The notes beneath the pieces were generated by a model, which did no database searches, was not told the DNA's origin, and saw only the letters and a list, made by a program, of their open reading frames with translations. Below, one piece after another: positions 25,386 to 34,905 of a DNA stretch of 64,000 bases. Numbering within the stretch: the stretch's first letter is position 1; every line of letters starts with the position of its first letter. The translations under genes were made by a program, and so were the position numbers. Origin of the DNA: Pelagibacterium sp. 26DY04 (lineage in GTDB: Bacteria; Pseudomonadota; Alphaproteobacteria; Rhizobiales; Devosiaceae); the NCBI RefSeq assembly GCF_031202305.1, contig NZ_CP101731.1:620001-684000 (forward strand), written 5' to 3'.

Positions 25386-25896
25386 CGCCCTGCGGCAGCC
25401 CCGGCAGCGTTCTCGAGGGCAGGCCCTCGCTCACCCGGCCGGCCTTGGCCTCGCGCTGGCCCAGCGCCACGGCCACGTCGGCCAGCCCTTCATGGGTGAT
25501 CAGACGCCGCGCTTCGGGCAGCACCGCCCAATGGCGGTGCCGCTGCCCGCTTTCCTTCCAGTCTTCCCGCTGTCCGGTGACCAGCATGGGAAAGATCTCC
25601 ACTTCCACCGGGCGCGGCCGTTCCGGCGTCACCGGAAGATAATACCGCCCGATCGGCGTGGTTTCGATCTCGCCCTCGACGCCCGCCTCTTCCCAGGCTT
25701 CGATCGCGGCGGTTTCCCACGGCGTCTTGCCTTCCATCAGCCGTCCCTTGGGGAAGATCCATTTGCCCCGTCCGCGCGAGGTGACCAGCAGCACCACCAG
25801 ATGCCCGTCCACGATCGTATAGGGCAGGGCGCCATATTGCGGCCCGTCGAGATCGACGGGCTTGCGGCCAAACAGCGAGAGGAGGCGCTTGAACAT
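25375..25896 (-). CDS. Nudix hydrolase, DIPP-like
   Basis: This 173-residue Nudix protein has its box at about residues 51-73, starting GRLMEGKTPW and ending EAWEEAGV. Relative to GX5EX7REUXEEXGU, the first Glu is Lys and the Arg is Ile; the metal-binding EAWEE core is intact. Similar substitutions occur in diphosphoinositol-polyphosphate-like alphaproteobacterial members, so it is likely active on a nucleoside- or inositol-linked diphosphate. The C-terminal tail beyond residue 140 is variable. Confidence 0.82.
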   Translation of the reverse strand: MFKRLLSLFGRKPVDLDGPQYGALPYTIVDGHLVVLLVTSRGRGKWIFPKGRLMEGKTPWETAAIEAWEEAGVEGEIETTPIGRYYLPVTPERPRPVEVEIFPMLVTGQREDWKESGQRHRHWAVLPEARRLITHEGLADVAVALGQREAKAGRVSEGLPSRTLPGLPQGAKA

Positions 25897-26047
25897 AGTA
25901 TAACCCTAGCCCCATGCCGTGAGTCGGCAAAGCGGCAAGCCGGTGAATATCTTGCTGGCGGGGTTGTTCCGCGCCCCTTGCCCGATGTTAAGATGCGCAA
26001 GCGTTCTTCCGCGCGAATCTTTCTCGCACCCCCGATAGGCACAGGCG

Positions 26048-27559
26048 ATGACCGTCGAAATCGACATGGGCACGACAAATACCGGCACGCCGGCCCGGCT
26101 CGATCTTGAGGAGCTTCTGGCCACGCGCCTGCTGGTGCAGGGCAATTCCGGCTCGGGCAAGTCGCACCTTCTGCGGCGCCTGCTCGAACAGAGCGCTCCC
26201 TGGGTGCAGCAATGCGTCGTCGATCCCGAGGGCGATTTCGTCACCCTTGCCGACAAGTTCGGCCATGTCGTGGTCGAAGCCGATCGCTCCGAGCACGAGT
26301 TGACCCGTATCGCCGGCCGCATCCGCCAGCACCGCGTCTCCGTCGTTCTCTCCCTCGAAGGGCTCGAGGCGGAAAACCAGATGCGCGCCGCCGCCGCTTT
26401 CCTCGGCGGCCTTTTCGATGCCGACCGCGATTTCTGGTATCCCATGCTGGTCGTCGTCGATGAAGCCCAGCTCTTTGCCCCAGCCGCCGGCGGCGAAGTC
26501 TCCGATGACGCACGCAAGCTGTCCCTCGGCGCCATGACCAATCTGATGTGCCGTGGCCGCAAGCGCGGCCTCGCCGGCGTCATCGCCACCCAGCGCCTCG
26601 CAAAACTCGCCAAGAACGTCGCCGCCGAAGCGTCCAACTTCCTTATGGGCCGCACCTTCCTTGATATCGACATGGCCCGCGCCGGCGACCTGCTCGGCAT
26701 GGACCGCCGCGGCACCGAGATGTTCCGCGATCTGCAAAAGGGCAATTTCGTCGCGCTGGGCCCCGCGCTCTCGCGCCGCCCGCTGCCCATCAAGATCGGC
26801 GCTGTCGAAACCAGCGCCCGCTCCACCTCGCCCAAGCTGATGCCGCTCCCCGAAACCGGGGCCGACGCGGCCGATCTGATCTTCACCCCCAGTCCCGAGG
26901 AAGAGGTTCGCCCCCTCCCGCGCCGCGCCGCGCAACCCGCCCCGCGCCCCACCGCCGATATCCTCGCGCAGCTGAGCCAGCCCGTCCCCCGTGCCGAGCC
27001 CGAACCGGCAACGCTCTTCCCCGAGATCGACGAGGCCGAGCGCGCCGCGCTGATCGATGCAGTGCTGGCCGAAATCCTCGAGGACCCCGAGGCCTCCTTC
27101 CGCTCTGTCGCCGTGCTCTATCAGGATTTCCTCGTCCGCTGCCGCATCCGCCGCGTCCCCGGCACCCCGCCGGACCTCAACGAGTTCAAGCGCCGCTTCG
27201 CCGTCGCCCGCGCCGGGGTGGATACCGACGCCGCCCAGTCCGATGGCTGGCAGGCCGCCCTCGACCTCGCCAAGACCCTCCCCGAAGACGTGCAAGGCGT
27301 CTTCCTCATGGTCGCCCGCGCCGCTGTCGAAAAGCTTCCCTGTCCGTCCGATGCGACCTTGGCCCGCGCCTACGGCTCCCACTCCGCCTCCCGCGCCCGC
27401 CGGCTTTTGACCTATTTCGAGGACCGTGGTTTGATCGTCCTGCGCGAGGACTTCTCCGGCCGCCGCATCGCCGCCTTCCCCGACCTCGCAGCAGAGACCG
27501 CCCCCGGCGACCCCAACGCCCCCGCCGAAACCCCCGACGGCCGGGCAGCGGCGGAGTAG
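26048..27559 (+). CDS. HerA-like DUF87 ATPase with a C-terminal winged-helix-like region
   Basis: This 503-residue protein has Walker A at residues 32-40 (GNSGSGKSH), Walker B at about 135 (MLVVVDEAQLFAP) and an arginine-rich CRGRKRGLAGVIATQRLAK segment, all as in HerA/FtsK-type DNA-translocating ATPases. After a proline-rich linker (about 285-330) the C-terminus shows a helix-turn-helix-like pattern (LARAYGSHSASRARRLLTYF). No nurA nuclease partner lies beside it. The role, presumably on DNA, is not defined. Confidence 0.72.
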   Translation: MTVEIDMGTTNTGTPARLDLEELLATRLLVQGNSGSGKSHLLRRLLEQSAPWVQQCVVDPEGDFVTLADKFGHVVVEADRSEHELTRIAGRIRQHRVSVVLSLEGLEAENQMRAAAAFLGGLFDADRDFWYPMLVVVDEAQLFAPAAGGEVSDDARKLSLGAMTNLMCRGRKRGLAGVIATQRLAKLAKNVAAEASNFLMGRTFLDIDMARAGDLLGMDRRGTEMFRDLQKGNFVALGPALSRRPLPIKIGAVETSARSTSPKLMPLPETGADAADLIFTPSPEEEVRPLPRRAAQPAPRPTADILAQLSQPVPRAEPEPATLFPEIDEAERAALIDAVLAEILEDPEASFRSVAVLYQDFLVRCRIRRVPGTPPDLNEFKRRFAVARAGVDTDAAQSDGWQAALDLAKTLPEDVQGVFLMVARAAVEKLPCPSDATLARAYGSHSASRARRLLTYFEDRGLIVLREDFSGRRIAAFPDLAAETAPGDPNAPAETPDGRAAAE

Positions 27560-27585
27560 CGCTCGAAACGCACTTGCGACGATCG

Positions 27586-27990
27586 CCCTTCTCCCCTCAG
27601 GGGAGAAGGTGCCCGCAGGGCGGATAAGGGGCCTCAGCCCTTCCGCTCGCACCCGCGTTTGGCGTGGCAATCTCAGCCCCCTCATCCCCAACCCCTCTCC
27701 CCCAGCGGGAGAGGGGGGCTCCTCCAACAGCGCTTCAATTCCTATTGCAGCCGCGCCACAGGCTACCCTTCTCCCCTCAGGGGAGAAGGTGCCCGCAGGG
27801 CGGATGAGGGGCCTCAGCCCTTCCATTCGCACCCGCGTTTGACGTGGCAACCTCAGCGCTCCCCTCACCCCCAAGGAGAGAAGGTTAGCCCTGCCGTTAC
27901 CGCGAAAGAGGATCGCAGGCGCTTGCCAAGAGAGCCCCCTTCTCCCCTGGTGGGAAAAGGGACGGGGATGAGGGGGGCGCTGAGCTTCGG
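27586..27990. repeat. Repeat array between the HerA-like and ROK genes
   Basis: Two nearly identical 90-bp units occur at 27586-27677 and 27766-27857, offset by exactly 180 bp. Each has the CCTTCTCCCCTCAGGGGAGAAGG palindrome (described by its arms CCTTCTCCCC / GGGGAGAAGG) and the GCCC-GCA-GGGC second hairpin. Further copies sit at 27690-27725, 27868-27890 and 27935-27990. The 546-bp gap has no gene. Confidence 0.82.
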
Positions 27991-28105
27991 CAATCACCAA
28001 TCTCGAACGCCCCAACCCGCATCTCCCCACCCAAATCCACCAATTCTCCGCTTTTTCCGAAATCGCCCCCTTGCGCCGCCGCCATCCCCCGCTACCTTCG
28101 CGCCC

Positions 28106-29020
28106 ATGATCCTCGCACTCGATATCGGCGGCAGCGCCATCAAGGCCGCCTGGGCGGATGAGCCGGACGCCATCACCCCGATGGGCCGCATCGAAACCCC
28201 GCGCACCGATTTCGCCGCCTTCGTCGAAACCCTGCGCGGCATTCTCGCCGCCATGCCCAGCCGTCCCGAGGCGGTCTCGATTTCCATCTGCGGCGTCACC
28301 GATATCGAAACGGGCCGGATGATCTGCGCCAACGTCCCCTGCATCGACGGCCGTCTCCTCGATGCCGAACTCCAGGCCGCCCTCGGCCTGCCGGTCACCG
28401 TCGCCAACGACGCCGATTGCTTTGCGCTGGCCGAAGCCGGGCTCGGGGCAGGGCTGGGGCACGACGTGGTCTTCGGCATCATCTTGGGCACCGGCGTGGG
28501 CGGTGGTCTGGTGGTCGATAATCGGCTAGCCAATCGTCGCGGCGGCTATGCGGGCGAATGGGGCCATGCCACCATTCTCGCGACCAGCGCCGGCACCCCG
28601 CCGGTCGAAATCCCCCATTTCCCCTGCGGCTGCGGCCGCGCCGGGTGCGTCGATACCGTCGGCGGCGCGCGCGGGGTCGAAAAGCTGCATATGCACCTCT
28701 CCGGCGAGGTCCGCGACAGCCGTGAGATCGTCGTGGGCTGGGCCGGCGGCGATCCCGCCGCCACCCGCACCATGGAGATCTATGTCGATCTCATCGCCGC
28801 CCCGCTGGCGCTGGCGGTCAATATCACCGGCGCCTCCATCGTCCCGGTCGGCGGCGGCATGGCCGGCGCGCCTGGCCTTATCCCCGCGCTGGATAAAGCC
28901 GTGCGCTCGCGCATCCTGCGCCAGCTCGATCGTCCCCTGGTCGTCCCGGCCCAATGCGCTCTGGAACCGGGCCTCGTCGGCGCCGCCCTCCTGGGCCTCG
29001 ACCGCTTCGCCTACGCGTAA
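28106..29020 (+). CDS. ROK-family protein, probable sugar kinase
   Basis: This 304-residue protein shows the ASKHA phosphate loop LALDIGGSAIKAAW, the catalytic aspartate region VANDADCFALAEA, the GTGVGGGLVV loop and the zinc motif HFPCGCGRAGCVDT. Lack of an N-terminal DNA-binding domain points to an enzyme such as glucokinase or N-acylmannosamine kinase rather than a ROK repressor. ATG 28106 is chosen; upstream reading frame is repeat DNA. Confidence 0.82.
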   Translation: MILALDIGGSAIKAAWADEPDAITPMGRIETPRTDFAAFVETLRGILAAMPSRPEAVSISICGVTDIETGRMICANVPCIDGRLLDAELQAALGLPVTVANDADCFALAEAGLGAGLGHDVVFGIILGTGVGGGLVVDNRLANRRGGYAGEWGHATILATSAGTPPVEIPHFPCGCGRAGCVDTVGGARGVEKLHMHLSGEVRDSREIVVGWAGGDPAATRTMEIYVDLIAAPLALAVNITGASIVPVGGGMAGAPGLIPALDKAVRSRILRQLDRPLVVPAQCALEPGLVGAALLGLDRFAYA

Positions 29021-29140
29021 GAGACATCGACGGTCCCGGCACTGCCACGCCCTGAAACTCAGCTCGTCATTCCGGGATTTTCATCAAGCCGCAAGCAGCG
29101 CCGGCATGTACCCGCACTCTTTCCCACCCCCAACGGGTGT

Positions 29141-29200
29141 CACCCCGGGCTTGCCCCGGGGCAAGGTATGCGCGCCGCTCCCGGCTTCTTCCCGCCCGCG
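29141..29200. repeat. Repeat of the GGTATGCGCGCCG family
   Basis: GGTATGCGCGCCGCTCCCGG preceded by a CCCCGGGCTTGCCCCGGGG-type hairpin recurs at about 57943-57990 in the same orientation and at 58181-58236 and 58471-58526 inverted. It fills the gap before hrpB. Confidence 0.65.
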
Positions 29201-29258
29201 AAGCGCCCAGTACAAGCGCCCCCTTGCACCGCGGCCCAAATCCGGTGACATACGCCCC

Positions 29259-31748
29259 ATGCACCCCGCCGCCCCGCTCCCCATCGACGCCGTTCTCCCC
29301 CAGCTCGCCGATGCGCTCGCGTCCCACACCCGCGCCGTCCTCGTCGCCCCGCCCGGCGCCGGCAAGACCACCCGCGTGCCCCTCGCGCTTCTCGAAGCAC
29401 CTTGGCGCGGCGATGGCCGGATCGTCATGCTCGAACCGCGCCGCCTCGCTGCCCGCGCCGCCGCCCGCCGCATGGCGCAGACGCTGGGCGAAGAGGTCGG
29501 CCAAACCGTCGGCTACCGCGTCCGCCTCGATACAAAGGTCAGCGCCAGAACCCGCATCGAAGTGGTCACCGAAGGCGTCTTCACCCGCATGATTCTCGAT
29601 GATCCCGAGCTGACCGGCATCGCCGCCGTACTGTTCGACGAATTCCACGAACGTAGCCTGGATGGCGATCTCGGCCTCGCCCTCACTCTCGATGCCACCG
29701 CCCTGCGCGAGGATCTGCGCATCCTCGCCATGTCCGCCACCCTCGATGGCGCCGCCGTCGCGAACCTGCTCGGTGACGCCCCGGTTATCGAAAGCGAAGG
29801 CCGCGCCTTCCCGGTCGAAACCCGCCACATCGTCCCCGATCCCAACGCCCGCATCGAGCAGGTCGTCGCCTCGGCCACCCGCCGCGCCCTCAGTGAAGAG
29901 CAGGGCTCGGCGCTGATCTTCCTTCCCGGCCAGGCCGAAATTCGCCGCACCGCCGAAGCCCTCGCCACGATCGTCGGCCCCTATACCGACATCGCCCCCC
30001 TCTACGGCCAGTTGACTCCCGCCGAGCAGGACCGCGCCATCCAGCCCGCGCCAGAGGGCCGCCGCAAGATCGTTCTGGCCACCGCCATCGCCCAGACCTC
30101 GCTCACCATCGAGGGCGTCAGGATCGTCATCGATTCCGGCCTCTCCCGCCTGCCGGTCTATGAGCCCGATACCGGTCTGACGCGGCTGGAAACCCGCCGC
30201 GTCTCCCGCGCCAGCGCCGACCAGCGCCGGGGCCGTGCCGGCCGCACCGAGCCGGGCGTCTGTTACCGCCTCTGGCATGAAGGCCAGACCGCAAGCCTCA
30301 TCCCCTTCGATCCACCCGAGATCCTGCAGGCCGATCTCACCGGCCTCGTCCTCGACCTCGCCGGCTGGGGCGTCACCGATCCGGCAACGCTGGGCTTTCT
30401 CGATCCGCCCCCAGCCCCCGCCTGGTCCGAAGCTGTCGCCCTGCTCAAATCCCTCGATGCCCTCGATGCCGGCGCCCGCATCACCCCGCACGGCACGTTG
30501 CTCGCAAAACTCCCGCTGCATCCGCGCCTCGGCCACATGATCGCTTTGGCCGCCGCCGAAGGCACCGCCATGGACGCGGCGCTCCTCGGCGTCCTTGTCG
30601 GCGAACAGGGTCTCGGCGGCACCTCAACCGATCTCTCCGCCCGCTTCGACCGTCTCCGCCGTGACACCTCCAGGCGCGCCACCGAAGCCAAATCCCTCGC
30701 CGCGCGCTGGGCCAAAGCCGCCGTGAGCACAAGGCAGCCCACTCCTGGGGTAGACCGAGCCGTCGTCGGGGCAGGGGAGGTCTCCGGCGTCGATCTCGGC
30801 CGCCATCTTGCCCGCGCTTATCCCGATCGCGTCGCCCAGCAAACCGCCCCCGGCCGCTTCCGCCTCGCCAATGGCCGCCAGGCGCGGCTTGATGAAACCG
30901 ACAGCCTCGCCCGCGCCCCCTTTCTCGTTGTCGCGGATATGACCGGGTCCGCCGCCAGCGCCGTGATCCGAGCGGCAATCCCCATCGACCGCGCCACGGT
31001 CGAAGAGGTCTTTGCCCCCCACATCGAAACCGTGATCGATCTCGCCTTCGATCCCGCCCCCCGCGCCGTCCGCGCCCGCCGCCAGCGCCGCTATGGCGCC
31101 CTGCGCCTCGAAGACGCCCCCGCCGCCATCGACGACCCGAACGCCCCGAAAATCCTCGCCGCCGGCATCGCCCAACTGGGCATCGGCAAGCTCCCCTGGT
31201 CCCGCGACCAGCGCACCCTGCGCGATCGCGCCACCTTCCTCCACCAGACCCTGGGGCAAGATTGGCCCGATCTTTCCGACACTGCCCTCGCGCAAAACGG
31301 AGCCGCCTGGCTCGTCCCCCACATCGCCGGCCTCTCCCGGCTGGACGCCATCACGCCCGACCACCTCTCCGCCGCGCTGTTCGATCTCCTCCCCTGGGAC
31401 CGCCGTTCGGAAATCGACCGCCTCCTCCCCTCCCATTTCGACGCCCCCTCGGGCAGCCGCGTCCCCATCGATTACGCCACCGAGAACGGCCCGGTCCTCG
31501 CCATCCGCGTGCAGGAGCTTTTCGGCCTCGACCAGCACCCCGCGATCGCCAACGGCAAAATCCCGCTCCTCCTCTCGCTCCTCTCCCCGGCCCACCGCCC
31601 CATCCAGACCACTAGCGATCTCCCCGGCTTCTGGCGCGGAAGCTGGAAAGACGTCGCCAAGGATCTGAAAGGGAGATATCCGAAACATTATTGGCCCGAC
31701 GACCCGCTCTCGGCCCAGGCAACCAACCGGGCAAAGCCGCGCGGCTAA
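29259..31748 (+). CDS. hrpB: HrpB, DEAH-type ATP-dependent helicase
   Basis: This 829-residue protein matches HrpB in length. Walker A is GAGKTT at residues 33-38, the DEAH-type box is DEFH at about 127, followed by LAMSATLDG (motif III), a second RecA lobe ending QRRGRAGRTEPGVCYRLW, the HA2 region and the HrpB C-terminal domain. It is thought to remodel RNA, though its substrate is not settled. ATG 29259 was chosen; the frame stays open upstream for 700 bp but that part lies inside the ROK gene in another frame. Confidence 0.9.
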   Translation: MHPAAPLPIDAVLPQLADALASHTRAVLVAPPGAGKTTRVPLALLEAPWRGDGRIVMLEPRRLAARAAARRMAQTLGEEVGQTVGYRVRLDTKVSARTRIEVVTEGVFTRMILDDPELTGIAAVLFDEFHERSLDGDLGLALTLDATALREDLRILAMSATLDGAAVANLLGDAPVIESEGRAFPVETRHIVPDPNARIEQVVASATRRALSEEQGSALIFLPGQAEIRRTAEALATIVGPYTDIAPLYGQLTPAEQDRAIQPAPEGRRKIVLATAIAQTSLTIEGVRIVIDSGLSRLPVYEPDTGLTRLETRRVSRASADQRRGRAGRTEPGVCYRLWHEGQTASLIPFDPPEILQADLTGLVLDLAGWGVTDPATLGFLDPPPAPAWSEAVALLKSLDALDAGARITPHGTLLAKLPLHPRLGHMIALAAAEGTAMDAALLGVLVGEQGLGGTSTDLSARFDRLRRDTSRRATEAKSLAARWAKAAVSTRQPTPGVDRAVVGAGEVSGVDLGRHLARAYPDRVAQQTAPGRFRLANGRQARLDETDSLARAPFLVVADMTGSAASAVIRAAIPIDRATVEEVFAPHIETVIDLAFDPAPRAVRARRQRRYGALRLEDAPAAIDDPNAPKILAAGIAQLGIGKLPWSRDQRTLRDRATFLHQTLGQDWPDLSDTALAQNGAAWLVPHIAGLSRLDAITPDHLSAALFDLLPWDRRSEIDRLLPSHFDAPSGSRVPIDYATENGPVLAIRVQELFGLDQHPAIANGKIPLLLSLLSPAHRPIQTTSDLPGFWRGSWKDVAKDLKGRYPKHYWPDDPLSAQATNRAKPRG

Positions 31749-31775
31749 ATCGAGACATCACGGCAGTCCACAACC

Positions 31776-31912
31776 CCCGCGCACCCCTCATCCCCCAACC
31801 CTTCTCCCCTAGGGGAGAAGGTGGCTCTCGCGGCAGCGCCAGTGCCAATCTTCCTTCTCCCCTCAGGAGAGAAGGTGCCCCGAAGGGGCGGATGAGGGGT
31901 GCGCGGCGCTGG
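31776..31912. repeat. Palindromic repeat pair after hrpB
   Basis: Two direct copies (about 31800-31825 and 31850-31905) lie in the 231-bp gap between hrpB and the convergent c-di-GMP gene. The second copy has hairpin 2 GCCCC-GAA-GGGGC followed by GGATGAGGGG. Confidence 0.75.
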
Positions 31913-31979
31913 CCCACCCGCCATCGTGTCCGTCGGTCCTCAATACCTCCACGAAGCACCGATCCACTCACCCCGCAGC

Positions 31980-34655
31980 TTACCCCACCTCCCGCCACCG
32001 CTCCGCGGCAACGAACGCCGTCGCATCCTCCCCCGCCATGGGCCGGGCGATGGTATACCCCTGCAGCGCCGCGCAGCCCATTTCGGCCAGAAGCGCCACA
32101 TGTTCGCGCGTTTCCACCCCCTCGGCGATCGCCTCGATCCCCAGCGAGGCCCCGATCTCGACGATCGAGGCCACGAGCTGGCGCTGTTCGGCCGATTGGG
32201 TGATTGGCTTGACCAATTGCCTGTCGATCTTGAGCCGGTTGGGCCGCAACTGCAAAAGGCTCACGATCGAAGCGTAACCGGTGCCGAAATCGTCGATCTC
32301 GATATCGATCCCCAGATCCCGGATCTGGTCGATGTTCCAGGACACCAGGCTGTCGCGTTCGTCCAGATAGATGGATTCGACGAGTTCGAACGAAACCGTG
32401 CCCGGAGCGATGTCGAGCCCCCGCAGCGTTCCGATCAGCCCCTCGTCATTGAGCCGCCGCGCCGACACGTTGACCGACACCCGCGGCACGCGGAGCCCGG
32501 CCGCCGCCCATTCGCGGTGCTGATCCAGCGCTTGCTCGAGGATCAGCTCGTCGATGGCGGCCACCACGTTGAGGTCCTCGGCCACCGCCATGAAGGCATC
32601 GGGCGTCAATATCCCGCGCGTGGGGTGCTTCCAGCGCGCCAGGGCTTCCATGCCCACGATATCGAGTGTCTTGGCATCCACCTGCGGCTGGTAGAAGGCG
32701 ACGAATTCGTCATTCTCCAGCGCCGCCAGAATGTCGTCGGCCACCCGTTTGGCCGTGACGATCTGGGCCTGCAATTCCTCCGAGAAGAACTCCGCGCGGC
32801 TGCGGCCCTCGCGCTTGGCGCGATAGAGCGCGATATCGGCGTTGACCAGTATCTGCTTGGCCGCGATGGCGCTCACATCCCCGCGCGCGATGCCGATCGA
32901 AACCCCGAACCGGCACTCGTGCCCCTGGTAGGAAACCGGCTTGCGCATCGCTTCGATGATCCGGTCGGCCAGGCCCTTGAGTTCGGCATCGGCCCGCTTC
33001 CCCAAGCACAGGATCACGAACTCGTCCCCGCCGATCCGCGCCACGAAATCGGTCGGCCGCACGGCGGATTTGAGCACGTCGGCGGCGTGGATCAGCATCG
33101 CATCGCCCGCCGCATGCCCCAGCGTGTCGTTGATCTGCTTGAACCGGTCGAGGTCGATATGGAGGATCGAAACGTGCCCTTTCGCTCCCGCGCTCTGGCG
33201 CGTATGGGCCTCCAGAATGTGGTCGAGATAGCGCCGGTTCGGCAGCCCGGTCAGCGGGTCGTGCATGGCGTTGTGCTCGATCCGCGCCTTGGCGGTTTCC
33301 AATTCGAAGTTTTTCGCTTCCGCCTGCGTCTTGGCCTTGATCAGCGCTTCGGACAGCTTGGCATCGGGCGTCGCGTCCCAGTTGACGCCCAGAAAGCGCA
33401 TCGAAGCGCCCTTTTCCTGATAGATCGAGCCCGCCGCCCGGATATGGCGGATTTCCCCCGCGGGCGTCACGATGCGGAAGTTGGAAAGATATTGGCTGCC
33501 CGTGCTCAGCACCTGGGCGAACTCGTCCTCGGCCCGTGCGATGTCGTCGGGATGCAGCCTGTCGCGCCAGTCGCGATAGCTGCGCGGTCCGCCATCGGCT
33601 GAATAGCCGTAAAGCTGGTTCATGCGCGCGTCCCAGGTGAGTGCCCCCGTCTCCACATCGAGTTCCCACACCCCCATCTGCGAGCTGGCCAGCGCCAGCC
33701 CCAGCCGGCGCGAAATGCGCGACAGCTCGATCTCGCGCCGCCGCTGTTCGTCCATCCGCCGCCGGCGCTCGTCGTTGAGCCGGCCCAAAAGGATAATGGG
33801 AACCAGGATCAGCGCCGCGGCCAGCCCCATCCCCATGCGCTGCACCATCGCGTTGGGCGGGTTGGCGCCCCAACCGTCCGCCGGCGCCGCCCAGATCGTC
33901 CAGCCGCCCGATGGCAGGGACACCTCGGCGCGTACGGGATTGTCGGCAAGGATCGCCGGATCGCCATGGAACACGCCGCCCGCGTCCCTGTCTCCGTCGC
34001 GCCCGGAAATGGCGATGGCGATCTCGCCGGTCTCGATCACCCCGCTTTCGGCATAGAGCCGGTCGGCATCGATCACCGCCGAAACGATGCCCCAGAACAC
34101 CTCGCGCCCCTGATCGTCGGTGTAATAGACGGGAAACCGCCCGATAAATCCGCGCCCGCCCTGCACCAGATCGAGCGGCCCGGCCAGCACGATCTCGCGC
34201 GTGTTGCGCGCCACCAGCGCCGCTTCGCGCTGGGCGGCATTGGCCGTATAGTCGAGCCCCAGCGCCGCCGCGTTCGCTTCCAGCGGATAGACCATCCGCA
34301 CCACGAGCTCGGGCGCCGCCGCGATGTTGATGAGCAGGTTTTCCTGGGCAAACAGATAGGATGCGAGCGCCGCGAACCGGTTGGCGTCCATGTCCGGCTC
34401 GTTGGAAATCACGCTCACCAGCCCATGGACGAGCTGCAGATTGGCGTTGACCTTGCCTTCGAGCTGGGCCCGCACCAGCCCCACCTTGTCGAGCACCATG
34501 GTGCGCTGGGACTGCTCATAGACCTCGCGGTTCTGGCGTTCGGCGTAAAGAACGGTGATGCCGATCACGATCAGCGCGATCAACGTGGGAATGTTGCTGG
34601 CGCGGAATACCGCCCGCCCCAATCGTTCCAGCCTCTGTCGCGCCTTGTCCCCCAA
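31980..34655 (-). CDS. Membrane-bound CHASE-like/PAS/GGDEF/EAL c-di-GMP protein
   Basis: This 891-residue protein begins with a transmembrane helix (IPTLIALIVIGITVLYA, about 22-38), a periplasmic CHASE-like sensor (about 45-270) and a second helix (AAALILVPIILLG), then a PAS domain (about 310-440), GGDEF (motif about 542-546) and EAL (motif about 670-672). GGDEF is intact, and the EAL domain keeps the metal and base residues seen in NVSARRL, ELVES, DDFGTGYAS, KIDR and EGVET. It may both make and degrade c-di-GMP; the PAS and CHASE-like parts should set the balance. The ligand is unknown. Confidence 0.9.
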   Translation of the reverse strand: MGDKARQRLERLGRAVFRASNIPTLIALIVIGITVLYAERQNREVYEQSQRTMVLDKVGLVRAQLEGKVNANLQLVHGLVSVISNEPDMDANRFAALASYLFAQENLLINIAAAPELVVRMVYPLEANAAALGLDYTANAAQREAALVARNTREIVLAGPLDLVQGGRGFIGRFPVYYTDDQGREVFWGIVSAVIDADRLYAESGVIETGEIAIAISGRDGDRDAGGVFHGDPAILADNPVRAEVSLPSGGWTIWAAPADGWGANPPNAMVQRMGMGLAAALILVPIILLGRLNDERRRRMDEQRRREIELSRISRRLGLALASSQMGVWELDVETGALTWDARMNQLYGYSADGGPRSYRDWRDRLHPDDIARAEDEFAQVLSTGSQYLSNFRIVTPAGEIRHIRAAGSIYQEKGASMRFLGVNWDATPDAKLSEALIKAKTQAEAKNFELETAKARIEHNAMHDPLTGLPNRRYLDHILEAHTRQSAGAKGHVSILHIDLDRFKQINDTLGHAAGDAMLIHAADVLKSAVRPTDFVARIGGDEFVILCLGKRADAELKGLADRIIEAMRKPVSYQGHECRFGVSIGIARGDVSAIAAKQILVNADIALYRAKREGRSRAEFFSEELQAQIVTAKRVADDILAALENDEFVAFYQPQVDAKTLDIVGMEALARWKHPTRGILTPDAFMAVAEDLNVVAAIDELILEQALDQHREWAAAGLRVPRVSVNVSARRLNDEGLIGTLRGLDIAPGTVSFELVESIYLDERDSLVSWNIDQIRDLGIDIEIDDFGTGYASIVSLLQLRPNRLKIDRQLVKPITQSAEQRQLVASIVEIGASLGIEAIAEGVETREHVALLAEMGCAALQGYTIARPMAGEDATAFVAAERWREVG

Positions 34656-34773
34656 GGTGAGCCCCGTGTCCTTGCTTCGGCCACTGTTAGGTCCAAAGGA
34701 TTTAACGCCGCCTTTAGGCGCGTCATCTTGGGGCCTGGACAGTCACTCATGCGTTTTCTGGTTAAGAAAGTCA

Positions 34774-34867
34774 GTATAGCGCACTATACGTCAAGCAGAG
34801 TTCTATGGCATTTCGCTACGAAAACCCCAGTCGGCCCGCAGCGAGCAGCAAAGTGCGCCGCACTTTG
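34774..34867. promoter_or_regulatory. Two palindromes upstream of the GGDEF/EAL gene
   Basis: GTATAG-CGCA-CTATAC at 34774-34789 and the perfect CAAAGTGCG-C-CGCACTTTG at 34849-34867 lie in the 250-bp gap between iolB and the c-di-GMP gene. The first overlaps a TATA-rich promoter-like stretch; the second could be an operator or the loop of an iolB-end hairpin. Neither has a recognised consensus. Confidence 0.4.
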
Positions 34868-34905
34868 CGTCGCCGGAGCTGCGCAGGAAACAAGCCGCAC
34901 CGGCC

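Noticed and set aside
25988..28462. 824-codon minus-strand frame over the HerA-like gene
   Set aside because: Composition (Gly/Ala/Asp runs) and lack of any motif show an antisense shadow; the plus-strand gene has Walker motifs.
28548..29258. Upstream extension of hrpB into the ROK gene
   Set aside because: The part before 29259 is Ser/Pro/Arg-rich out-of-frame reading of the ROK gene; HrpB starts at MHPAAPLPID.
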